This document shows positions 57,998 through 64,000 of a DNA stretch of 64,000 nucleotides, piece by piece. This DNA comes from Bacteroidota bacterium (GTDB taxonomy: Bacteria; Bacteroidota; Bacteroidia; B-17B0; Aurantibacillaceae), in NCBI GenBank assembly GCA_003153315.1, contig PLYA01000077.1, forward strand, positions 35,250 to 99,249. The letters are read 5' to 3'. The translations under genes and the position numbers were made by a program. The notes below the pieces were generated by a model. It ran no database searches. It was not told where the DNA came from and was given only the letters and a program-made list of their open reading frames with translations. Each line of letters begins with the position of its first letter. The first letter of the stretch is position 1.

Positions 57998-58882
57998 ATG
58001 GTTAAACGAATATTTATCTGCCTAAGTGTTATAACCATTTTTAGTAGCTGCCAGCCATGGACATCGGTACCGGTGCCCGCCTATATTCAAATTGGTAATT
58101 ATACCACCAAAGTAGGTAGTCTGCAAGGTACTGTTAACCAGAACTTTACCGATATGCAGGTTATTGCCAACGGGCAAAACTATGGCATATACCCTCTGGG
58201 CAGCAAAATACCGGTGGTAGGCAGCGGGAGTTTGGATTTTACCATAAAAGCGGTGGTAGAAATAAACGGGGTAAGCGCCCTGCGTTCTACCTATGAGGTA
58301 ATGAAGGGTAACGATACTATTATAAACGTAAAGCAAGGGCAGGTTACCAACATAATACCCGTATTTAAATATTTTAGCGCCGCCACCTTCCCTTGGATAT
58401 TAAGTTTTGATGCTTTATATAATAATACCGGCCCTAAATTAGACCCTAATCCAAGTACCGATACAACAAGCCATATACATTATCCAGGGATGAGTGGAAA
58501 AATGACCGACGGCTGTCTTTTATTAAGACCTAATAGCACAGATAACAATGGCGTTTGTATGCTTCAAACCGACCCCGCAAAACCTATTGGTTTGCCTTCG
58601 GGCGGTGTGGGTATTTATTTAGAGTTTAACTATATGGGTAATATACCCATAAGCATTGCTATACAGGGCAATTCTTCTGCAAGTGGTTTAACAGCTATTA
58701 CCTCCTGTGGCGGGGTGTATCCAACTGCTACTTGGAATAAGGCTTATGTGCAGCTTACCGAGCAGGTAAGTACCCTTCAGTCGGGCTTATACTATGTTTA
58801 CTTTACCTGTTTATATGATGATTTGGTAGAAAACAATGCTGCCTATATTGATAATATTAAAATTGTTGTAGCCCACCAATAA
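57998..58882 (+). CDS. lipoprotein of unknown function beside a sugar transferase
   Basis: 294 residues. Lipoprotein signal with IFSSC lipobox (near residue 18). The mature part is beta-rich with two halves: QIGNYTTKVGSLQGTVNQNF and IINVKQGQVTNIIPVFKYF in the first, and FDALYNNTGPKL, GVGIYLEFNYMGN and SGLYYVYFTCLYDD in the second, in a carbohydrate-binding-like pattern. Family not recognised. Its stop codon is directly followed by the sugar-transferase start codon (0-nt gap), so the two are co-expressed, probably in surface glycan or exopolysaccharide production. Confidence 0.75.
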   Translation: MVKRIFICLSVITIFSSCQPWTSVPVPAYIQIGNYTTKVGSLQGTVNQNFTDMQVIANGQNYGIYPLGSKIPVVGSGSLDFTIKAVVEINGVSALRSTYEVMKGNDTIINVKQGQVTNIIPVFKYFSAATFPWILSFDALYNNTGPKLDPNPSTDTTSHIHYPGMSGKMTDGCLLLRPNSTDNNGVCMLQTDPAKPIGLPSGGVGIYLEFNYMGNIPISIAIQGNSSASGLTAITSCGGVYPTATWNKAYVQLTEQVSTLQSGLYYVYFTCLYDDLVENNAAYIDNIKIVVAHQ

Positions 58883-60301
58883 ATGAACAAACGCAGGCAA
58901 GCCATAAAGTATTTGCTTTGCGATTTTTTTGCCGCCATGCTGGTTTGGGTATTGTTCTTTAGCTACCGTAAACTATACATAGAACATGACCCTGATTGGT
59001 ACACCAATTTAATTTATAATAAAAAGTTTTATATAGGCTCTGTTTTTATACCTATATGTTGGGTTATTGTATATTATTTACAGGGTGCGTACCACGAACC
59101 GTATCGCCGTTCGAGGTTAAATGAGTTTATACAAACACTTTATACAACTTTACTGGGGGTGCTTATTTTATTTTTCGCACTGCTCCTAGATGATACTATT
59201 TTATCGTATAAAAATTATTACAAATCATTTGGTGTATTATATAGCCTTCAGTTTGTTCTAACCGAAATCCCCCGGTTTCTTCTATCAAGTGCAACTAACC
59301 ATAAGATACAAAAAAGAAAAATAGGGTTTAAAACGCTCCTTATTGGAAGCAATGAAAATGCCTGGAATATTTATAACGAAATACAAAGCCTGAAAGATGG
59401 TAATGGTAACCTGTTTAGAGGTTTTATACATATTGATGAACGTAATGGGTTTTCTGATAAACTAATTGATAAAGTACCCCACCTTGGGGAGTTATCCGAT
59501 TTAGCTACTGTAATAAAAAAGCATCGGATAGAAGAAATTATTATTGCATTAGAATCAACCGAACATAATTATATACAGCAAATATTAAATGATACTATTG
59601 ACTTAGATGTGAGAATAAAATTAATACCGGGTGTGTATGATATTTTAGCCGGTTCGGTAAAGTTCACGTCTGTTATACAAGCTCCGCTAATAGAATTAAA
59701 CAGAGAGATTGCTCCTCGTTGGCAAATTAATGCCAAGCGTATTTTTGATGTTGGTTTTTCCTTTTTTGTTTTGGTAGCTTTTAGTTGGTTGTTCGTTTTA
59801 TTAGCTATAATAGTAAAATTAACATCTAAGGGTCCTGTTTTTTTTTCTCAAGAAAGGCTCGGATTGCATGGTAAACCTTTTAAAATATTTAAATACCGTA
59901 GCATGTATATTGATGCCGAAAAACATGGGCCGGCTTTATCAAAGGAAAATGACCCCCGCATTACACCCTTTGGTTTGTTTTTAAGAAAAACCCGCTTAGA
60001 TGAATTCCCACAATTTATAAATGTATTATTCGGACAAATGAGCATTGTGGGTCCGCGCCCTGAAAGAAAATTTTTTGCTGATAAAATAATAGAAAAGGCA
60101 CCGCACTATAAACATTTACATCGTGTTCGTCCCGGAATTACTTCATGGGGGCAGGTAAAGTTTGGTTATGCTGAAAATGTGGATGAAATGATACAGCGTC
60201 TTAAATATGACCTGCTTTATGCAGAAAACATGAGTCTTTTGGTAGATGTTAAAATAATTATCTACACTATTTTAATTGTATTTCAGGGAAGAGGAAAATA
60301 A
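58883..60301 (+). CDS. polyprenyl-phosphate sugar-1-phosphate transferase (exopolysaccharide initiating enzyme)
   Basis: 472 residues. Inner-membrane enzyme that transfers a sugar-1-phosphate to undecaprenyl phosphate, the first step of exopolysaccharide or O-unit synthesis. N-terminal membrane segments (about 10-30, 48-66, 85-107, 118-134), a CoA-binding-like cytosolic domain (about 145-260), one further membrane segment (about 290-312), then the catalytic bac_transf domain. The domain has KRIFDVGFSFF, KGPVFFSQERLGLHGKPF, KYRSMYIDAE, RKTRLDEFPQFINVLFGQM and VGPRPER as its series of motifs, and ends FQGRGK. Sugar specificity is open. Confidence 0.92.
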   Translation: MNKRRQAIKYLLCDFFAAMLVWVLFFSYRKLYIEHDPDWYTNLIYNKKFYIGSVFIPICWVIVYYLQGAYHEPYRRSRLNEFIQTLYTTLLGVLILFFALLLDDTILSYKNYYKSFGVLYSLQFVLTEIPRFLLSSATNHKIQKRKIGFKTLLIGSNENAWNIYNEIQSLKDGNGNLFRGFIHIDERNGFSDKLIDKVPHLGELSDLATVIKKHRIEEIIIALESTEHNYIQQILNDTIDLDVRIKLIPGVYDILAGSVKFTSVIQAPLIELNREIAPRWQINAKRIFDVGFSFFVLVAFSWLFVLLAIIVKLTSKGPVFFSQERLGLHGKPFKIFKYRSMYIDAEKHGPALSKENDPRITPFGLFLRKTRLDEFPQFINVLFGQMSIVGPRPERKFFADKIIEKAPHYKHLHRVRPGITSWGQVKFGYAENVDEMIQRLKYDLLYAENMSLLVDVKIIIYTILIVFQGRGK

Positions 60302-60326
60302 TTTTTTTCATTTCAGGAAAAACAAT

Positions 60327-60334
60327 TATATTTG
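60327..60334 (+). promoter_or_regulatory. -7 element of rpmH
   Basis: TATATTTG, a full match to TAnnTTTG, 26 nt before the rpmH start. Confidence 0.6.
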
Positions 60335-60360
60335 CCCCCTCATTTTTTAGATAATATATT

Positions 60361-60516
60361 ATGAAACGTACATTTCAGCCTTCAAGACGCAAAAGAATAA
60401 ATAAACATGGATTTGTAGAACGCATGAGCAGTCCTAATGGGCGTAAAATTATTGCAGCACGCCGTAAACGTGGCCGTAAAAAATTAACTGTATCAAGCGA
60501 AAAAACACACAAGTAG
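60361..60516 (+). CDS. rpmH: 50S ribosomal protein L34
   Basis: 51 residues ([18 protein letters not shown] at the start, ending [11 protein letters not shown]). Very basic small protein of the large ribosomal subunit. The N-terminal [12 protein letters not shown] and the [20 protein letters not shown] core are the L34 signature. A short extra tail matches the Bacteroidota form. It has its own -7 element and is followed by a strong terminator. dnaA, rnpA and yidC, which often flank it in other phyla, are absent. Confidence 0.98.
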   Translation: MKRTFQPSRRKRINKHGFVERMSSPNGRKIIAARRKRGRKKLTVSSEKTHK

Positions 60517-60536
60517 ATTTTTTTAGTAAAAAGTTG

Positions 60537-60568
60537 AAGCCGGTATATTTTTATGCCGGCTTTTTTTG
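60537..60568 (+). terminator. intrinsic terminator after rpmH
   Basis: Stem AAGCCGG (60537-60543) with CCGGCTT (60556-60562) and a short AT-rich inner part, followed by seven T in total. It lies 20 nt after the rpmH stop. Confidence 0.85.
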
Positions 60569-60605
60569 TTTATAAATGTTAATTTAGCCGCTCATCTGAA
60601 AAAAT

Positions 60606-62564
60606 ATGATGCAAAAAATAATAGCCATAGTATTTGTAATGTTTACTTTTACTATACTAGCTCAAACAAAAGGTGGAAACATTCATAAAGCAAAAAAATA
60701 TGCTACAAAAAGTGATTACGAAGCAGCTGCTAAAGAGTACCAGCAAAAACTTAAAGCAGACAGTAATAATTATGAAGCTAATTTTGAATATGGTTTATTG
60801 CAAACAAACTATTTAAATAACCCGGGGGAAGGAGGGAAGTATCTTTTGCGTGCTGAGCGCCTTTCTAAAAAGGATACAGCTTCGCAAATAATATATGGTT
60901 TAGCTCAATATTATCAGTATGAAGAACAATATCCTAAAGCAATATCATACTTTAACCGTACTTTAAAATATATTGAGGATGATGAAGAAGGCACCACTTT
61001 AAAAACCCGCATAAATCAGAGTATTTTAGATTGTGAATATGCTGAGAAAAATCCGAAGTTGGCAAACCATAAGCAGATAAGAATTATAAATATAGGTGGT
61101 GGGGTAAACACGATATTTCCTGAATATGTGCCGGTTGTAAATAAAGAAGAAACGGTTATGATGTTTACTTCCAGACGTAAAGATTTCCCTAAGACAAAAA
61201 TAGATGATAAGGACGGGGAATATTTTGAAGATATGTATATAGCTACCAAAGATAAAGATGGAAACTTTAAGAATGCCCATCCTTTCTCACCGACAGATGC
61301 AGGCGTTAAAGATTTATCTAATACAACTAAAGATCATGAATCAGTAATATCTCTTTCTTATAATGGAGATAAGTTTTTTACGTATCGTAAGAATAAAATA
61401 TATGAATCTGATTTAAAAAACAATACATGGAGCGCTCCAAAAGAATTAGATACTACAGTAAATGAAAATATTTTTCAAAATCACCTTTGCATGACTAAAG
61501 ATGAAAAGACAATTTATTTTTCGAGTGAAAGAAAGGGTGGCGCAGGAGGGCTTGATTTATATAAAGCTGATTTACAGCCTAATGGCACATGGAGCAAAGC
61601 AATTAGTTTAGGAGATGTTATCAACACCAAACAAGATGAAGAAAGCCCGTTTATCAGTGAGGATGGAAAAACATTGTATTTTTCGTCAAAAGGACATACT
61701 GGTTATGGGAAATACGATATTTTTAAAAGTACCTATGATGGAACTAATTGGAGCGTTCCCGAAAATATGGGGCTACCATTTAACAGCCCGGGAGATGATA
61801 TTTACATGACTATTAACGCTAAAGAAACACACGGTTATTTTTCTTCATCAAGAGCAGGGGGATATGGTGACATGGATATTTATGAAATAACCTATTTACG
61901 TTCACCATTTGAAACGTATCCGTCAGATATACCCGGTGTAATTTCATTTACAGCTCCTGATACCATATACATAAATCAGTCTGTAAGTTTTTCTGTAAAA
62001 TCATCTAAAGCTCAGTCTTCTGAATTAAAAACATATAACTGGGGTGTGAATGATTCTATTTTACCAACGCATACTAATAATGTCGACTATGTCTTTTCAA
62101 AGGAAGGGAATTATAAAATTAGGGTAGAAGCACAAAATGCTGACAATAACTTTTTAAGCTATGAAAAAAGTATTGTTGTTATCACTAAGCCAGTGCATTT
62201 GGCTACCAATACATTTGGGTTAGAGCCGGTTTATTTTGAATTTAATAAATCAAAGATAAATGAATTGGCGCAACAAGCCGTTGAAAGAAACATAAAAACA
62301 CTTAATGAACATACTGAAGCTGTTATTGAAATTGCTGCTTATTGTGATGCAAGAGGTTCTGTCGCTTATAACCAGATATTATCAGAAAAAAGGGCTAAAG
62401 CCGTTATTAAATATTTAAAGCAAAAAGGTTTTGATATTAAGCGCGTAAAGCAAGTAGATTGGTTTGGTGAAAAAGACCCGGTAAATAAATGTACAGATGA
62501 AGTTCCTTGTACTGAGGATGAATACAAACTAAATCGTAGAGCTGAGTTTAGATTGATTAAATAA
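60606..62564 (+). CDS. TPR / PD40-propeller / PKD / OmpA-domain protein (PorE-like)
   Basis: 652 residues with a signal peptide (IVFVMFTFTILAQT). A TPR region (about 25-145, KAISYFNRTLKYIEDDE) is followed by PD40/WD40-like propeller repeats (about 160-430) with the TIYFSSERKGGAGGLDLYKA and TLYFSSKGHTGYGKYDIFKS motifs. A PKD-like domain (about 440-530) and a C-terminal OmpA peptidoglycan-binding domain (about 540-652) with NKSKINELAQQAVERN and IAAYCDARGS complete it. This domain order is that of PorE, a T9SS component that links the outer-membrane machinery to peptidoglycan, though paralogues with other jobs are common. No other T9SS genes adjoin it. Confidence 0.85.
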   Translation: MMQKIIAIVFVMFTFTILAQTKGGNIHKAKKYATKSDYEAAAKEYQQKLKADSNNYEANFEYGLLQTNYLNNPGEGGKYLLRAERLSKKDTASQIIYGLAQYYQYEEQYPKAISYFNRTLKYIEDDEEGTTLKTRINQSILDCEYAEKNPKLANHKQIRIINIGGGVNTIFPEYVPVVNKEETVMMFTSRRKDFPKTKIDDKDGEYFEDMYIATKDKDGNFKNAHPFSPTDAGVKDLSNTTKDHESVISLSYNGDKFFTYRKNKIYESDLKNNTWSAPKELDTTVNENIFQNHLCMTKDEKTIYFSSERKGGAGGLDLYKADLQPNGTWSKAISLGDVINTKQDEESPFISEDGKTLYFSSKGHTGYGKYDIFKSTYDGTNWSVPENMGLPFNSPGDDIYMTINAKETHGYFSSSRAGGYGDMDIYEITYLRSPFETYPSDIPGVISFTAPDTIYINQSVSFSVKSSKAQSSELKTYNWGVNDSILPTHTNNVDYVFSKEGNYKIRVEAQNADNNFLSYEKSIVVITKPVHLATNTFGLEPVYFEFNKSKINELAQQAVERNIKTLNEHTEAVIEIAAYCDARGSVAYNQILSEKRAKAVIKYLKQKGFDIKRVKQVDWFGEKDPVNKCTDEVPCTEDEYKLNRRAEFRLIK

Positions 62565-62754
62565 AACCAACCTGTTTATATGTTGTTGTATCCGCAAAGG
62601 TTACTAATCCGAACCTATTAAACAAATTTTTAGTTAAGGTAGAAGGGCTTAAATATCTTGAATTCTAAAGGTAGCCCCCTTTGGGTTGAAACATTTGTTT
62701 ATGCTTAATTACTCTGTAAACAGGTGTTTAGCAATCTATTTTAAAACAAATCTT

Positions 62755-62762
62755 TATATTTG
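62755..62762 (+). promoter_or_regulatory. -7-like element in front of the large hairpin
   Basis: TATATTTG, a full match to TAnnTTTG, in a gene-free stretch. The next features are the hairpin (62831-62945) and an inverted repeat, not a start codon within 250 nt. It may drive a non-coding RNA or a long leader. Apart from these elements, the stretch 62565-63019 contains nothing recognisable. Confidence 0.35.
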
Positions 62763-62833
62763 ATACTAATTACTAATATGTAAACATGATGTAAAAAGAA
62801 ATTTAGTAAAAAAATATTAGCGTTAGCTATTCT

Positions 62834-62944
62834 CGTATCGAAAACTGAGAAATTTCCATACACACGAAGAATAAGCATAAACGCTCACGTCAAGGCGTGG
62901 GCTTTATCTTATTCGTGTGTGGGTATCTCAGTACCTCGATAACG
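62834..62944 (+). ncRNA. large imperfect hairpin, candidate structured RNA or mobile-element end
   Basis: About 110 nt folds on itself. Pairs: CGTATCGA with TCGATAACG, CTGAGA with TCTCAG, CACACGAA with TTCGTGTG, GAATAAG with CTTATTC (with a bulge), ATAAA with TTTAT, and CACG with CGTG around a TCAAGG-like loop. The paired length is roughly 45 bp with bulges. No T-tract ends it, so a plain terminator is unlikely. Whether it is an RNA, a REP-like element or a recombination site cannot be told here. Confidence 0.45.
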
Positions 62945-62949
62945 GTAAG

Positions 62950-63001
62950 TTAAATGTCCCACGCTGATTTTTTATATAAACCTCTGATTCGGGACATTTA
63001 A
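62950..63001 (+). promoter_or_regulatory. 11-bp inverted repeat directly upstream of the GIY-YIG gene
   Basis: TTAAATGTCCC at 62950-62960 is repeated inverted as GGGACATTTAA at 62991-63001, with a 30-nt A/T-rich loop. The right arm ends 18 nt before the start at 63020. Possible operator or leader hairpin. Confidence 0.5.
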
Positions 63002-63019
63002 GAAATAAATATCTAACAA

Positions 63020-63637
63020 ATGGACGAAATAAAGGGAATGGTTTATGTTTTGACAAATCCCGCAATGCCTGGAATTGTCAAAATAGGATTAACCACACGT
63101 GAAACAATGGAAGAAAGACTAAAGGAGCTTTTTAAAACTAATATCCCTGTTCCATTTAAATGTGAATTTGCTTGTCGAGTAGATGACAGTAAAAAAGTTG
63201 AAAACGCTTTGCATATTGCTTTTCAACCTTATAGGTTTCCACAGAGAGAATTTTTCAAAATTGAAGCAGAACAAGCAATTTCAATTTTGAAACTTTTTGA
63301 AAAAGCAGAAATAACGAGTGAGTTTAATAAAGAAATAAATAATATTACAACAAAGGAAGAAAGAGATGCTGGAGAAAAACTTGAAAAACTAAGAAAGCCC
63401 CCACTAAATTTCTTAGAAATGGGGATACCCGTTGGCTCGCATTTAAAATTTACCGAAGATGGTACTGAAGTTGAAATTGTAGAAGAAAAAAAGGTAAAGT
63501 ATCTTGACGAGCTATATTCATTATCAAACTTAACTAAAAAATTACTGAATTTAGATTATTATGTTCGACCAAATCGTTATTGGACATATAAAGGTAAAAA
63601 CATACAAGAGCAATATGATGTAACTTATAAAGAATAA
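63020..63637 (+). CDS. GIY-YIG nuclease-like protein of the T5orf172/MUG113 type
   Basis: 205 residues. The N-terminal half is a GIY-YIG-type domain: GMVYVLTNPAMPGIVKIGLT (Y-L-N and the VKIG form of the second motif), the RLKELF helix, VENALHIAFQPYRFPQREFFKIE with the conserved Glu near 78. These domains occur in T5orf172/MUG113 proteins found in phages and mobile cassettes; some cleave DNA. The C-terminal half (about 115-205) is without a recognised fold: NFLEMGIPVGSHLKFTEDG, LSNLTKKLLNLDYYVRPNRYWTYKGK. That part resembles regions seen in restriction-like or DNA-modification proteins (not certain). The preceding hairpin and inverted repeat and the isolated position hint at acquisition by transfer. 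Confidence 0.78.
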   Translation: MDEIKGMVYVLTNPAMPGIVKIGLTTRETMEERLKELFKTNIPVPFKCEFACRVDDSKKVENALHIAFQPYRFPQREFFKIEAEQAISILKLFEKAEITSEFNKEINNITTKEERDAGEKLEKLRKPPLNFLEMGIPVGSHLKFTEDGTEVEIVEEKKVKYLDELYSLSNLTKKLLNLDYYVRPNRYWTYKGKNIQEQYDVTYKE

Positions 63638-63701
63638 TTTCATTGCTTCTCCATTCAATTCTAATTTATAATTCTTACTCCAAAATAATGCCTAACACCC
63701 T

Positions 63702-64000
63702 ATGAAAAAGTGTTTATTTCTTTTCTGTCTTTTTACTTGCCCCTTTATTTTTGGGCAAAACCATAAGATAGATTCTCTTCTTAACCTTATTAAAACTGGT
63801 AAAGAAGATACTAATAAGGTAATACATCTTTACAAAACGTGTCAAGAATACATTTTAATTAGTGAATTTGATAAAGGCTTAGTCTTTGGTAAACAGGCTT
63901 TAGTACTTGCCCAAAACTTAAGTTTTAAAAAAGGTATTGCGCAATCTTATAATAATATAGGGATTATTTATATGTATCAGGGTAATTATCCAGAATCTTA
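63702..64000 (+). CDS. TPR-containing exported protein, start only (runs off the window)
   Basis: 99 codons are visible. The start is MKKCLFLFCLFTCPFIFGQ, a signal peptide, then a TPR-type helical region (KIDSLLNLIKTGKEDTNK, AQSYNNIGIIYMYQGNYPE). The opening resembles that of the TPR-SpoIIE protein at 19298. It could therefore be another TPR-SpoIIE phosphatase, a TPR histidine kinase or a TPR-LuxR/AraC protein. The C-terminal domain needed to tell them apart is outside the window. Confidence 0.75.
   Translation, partial: MKKCLFLFCLFTCPFIFGQNHKIDSLLNLIKTGKEDTNKVIHLYKTCQEYILISEFDKGLVFGKQALVLAQNLSFKKGIAQSYNNIGIIYMYQGNYPES

Noticed and set aside
62834..62955. Integron attC site in front of the GIY-YIG gene
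   Set aside because: The imperfect hairpin and a GTTAAAT (GTTRRRY) box at 62949 look similar, but no matching RYYYAAC box exists at the other end and no integrase is present.

Overview
The window reads as a chromosome piece from an uncultured or little-studied member of the phylum Bacteroidota. Evidence: at least six secreted proteins end in type IX secretion (T9SS) sorting domains, and PorE-like and PorD-like (DUF4835) T9SS proteins are present. There is an S46 dipeptidyl-peptidase, a TonB receptor with a carboxypeptidase-like N-terminal domain, and two SpoIIE phosphatases fused to propeller or TPR sensors. Many genes are preceded by the Bacteroidota -7 element TAnnTTTG rather than by a Shine-Dalgarno promoter/leader arrangement. 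The order bamD / omega-like / coaBC / DUF4835 is also typical of the phylum. No rRNA, CRISPR, transposase or prophage genes were seen. One tRNA (Leu, CAA) is present.

Layout. 1-4.5 kb: gpmA (cut by the window edge), a hypothetical exported protein, two T9SS cargo proteins (one an NHL propeller) and an orphan protein. 4.5-5.1 kb: first 21-bp repeat array and a 7-bp microsatellite. 5.1-12.7 kb: S46 peptidase, then a three-gene signalling group on the minus strand (LytTR regulator, coiled-coil protein, Reg_prop/Y_Y_Y/SpoIIE phosphatase). 12.8-18.4 kb: tRNA-Leu, rbfA, a LolC/FtsX-type permease, YkgJ-like, FtsB/DivIC-like, DUF922, O-methyltransferase, gmk, the second array and recX. 18.4-25.4 kb: tatC, TPR-SpoIIE, ispD, a PolX-like protein with a degraded polymerase site, a polysaccharide deacetylase and a FemAB/GNAT-like protein. 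25.4-31.6 kb: a DAACS transporter, a small basic protein, yajQ, then nucleotide-sugar genes (WbpD-like, WbpB-like, UDP-sugar 6-dehydrogenase, rmlB), followed by the third array. 32-43.6 kb: T9SS cargo, bamD, omega-like, coaBC, porD-like, lon, a VOC protein, a lipoprotein, fabI, carA, gapA. 43.8-56.6 kb: two T9SS cargos around the fourth array, lpdA, small envelope proteins, a SirB-cytochrome c fusion, hflX, a TonB receptor and a PCMD-like T9SS cargo. 56.7-64 kb: an SDR dehydrogenase, the fifth array, a lipoprotein/sugar-transferase pair, rpmH, a PorE-like protein, a large imperfect hairpin, a GIY-YIG/T5orf172 protein and the start of another TPR protein.

Most genes are core housekeeping, envelope biogenesis, surface glycan and T9SS functions. 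The feature that does not fit any standard class is a set of five intergenic tandem arrays (about 70 units in total), each with a different sequence but all with a 21-bp period. Three of the four arrays I could register unit by unit contain no length change at all although their units differ by many substitutions. A second recurring theme is -7 promoter elements placed 3-8 nt from start codons, which predicts leaderless or near-leaderless mRNAs for seven genes.
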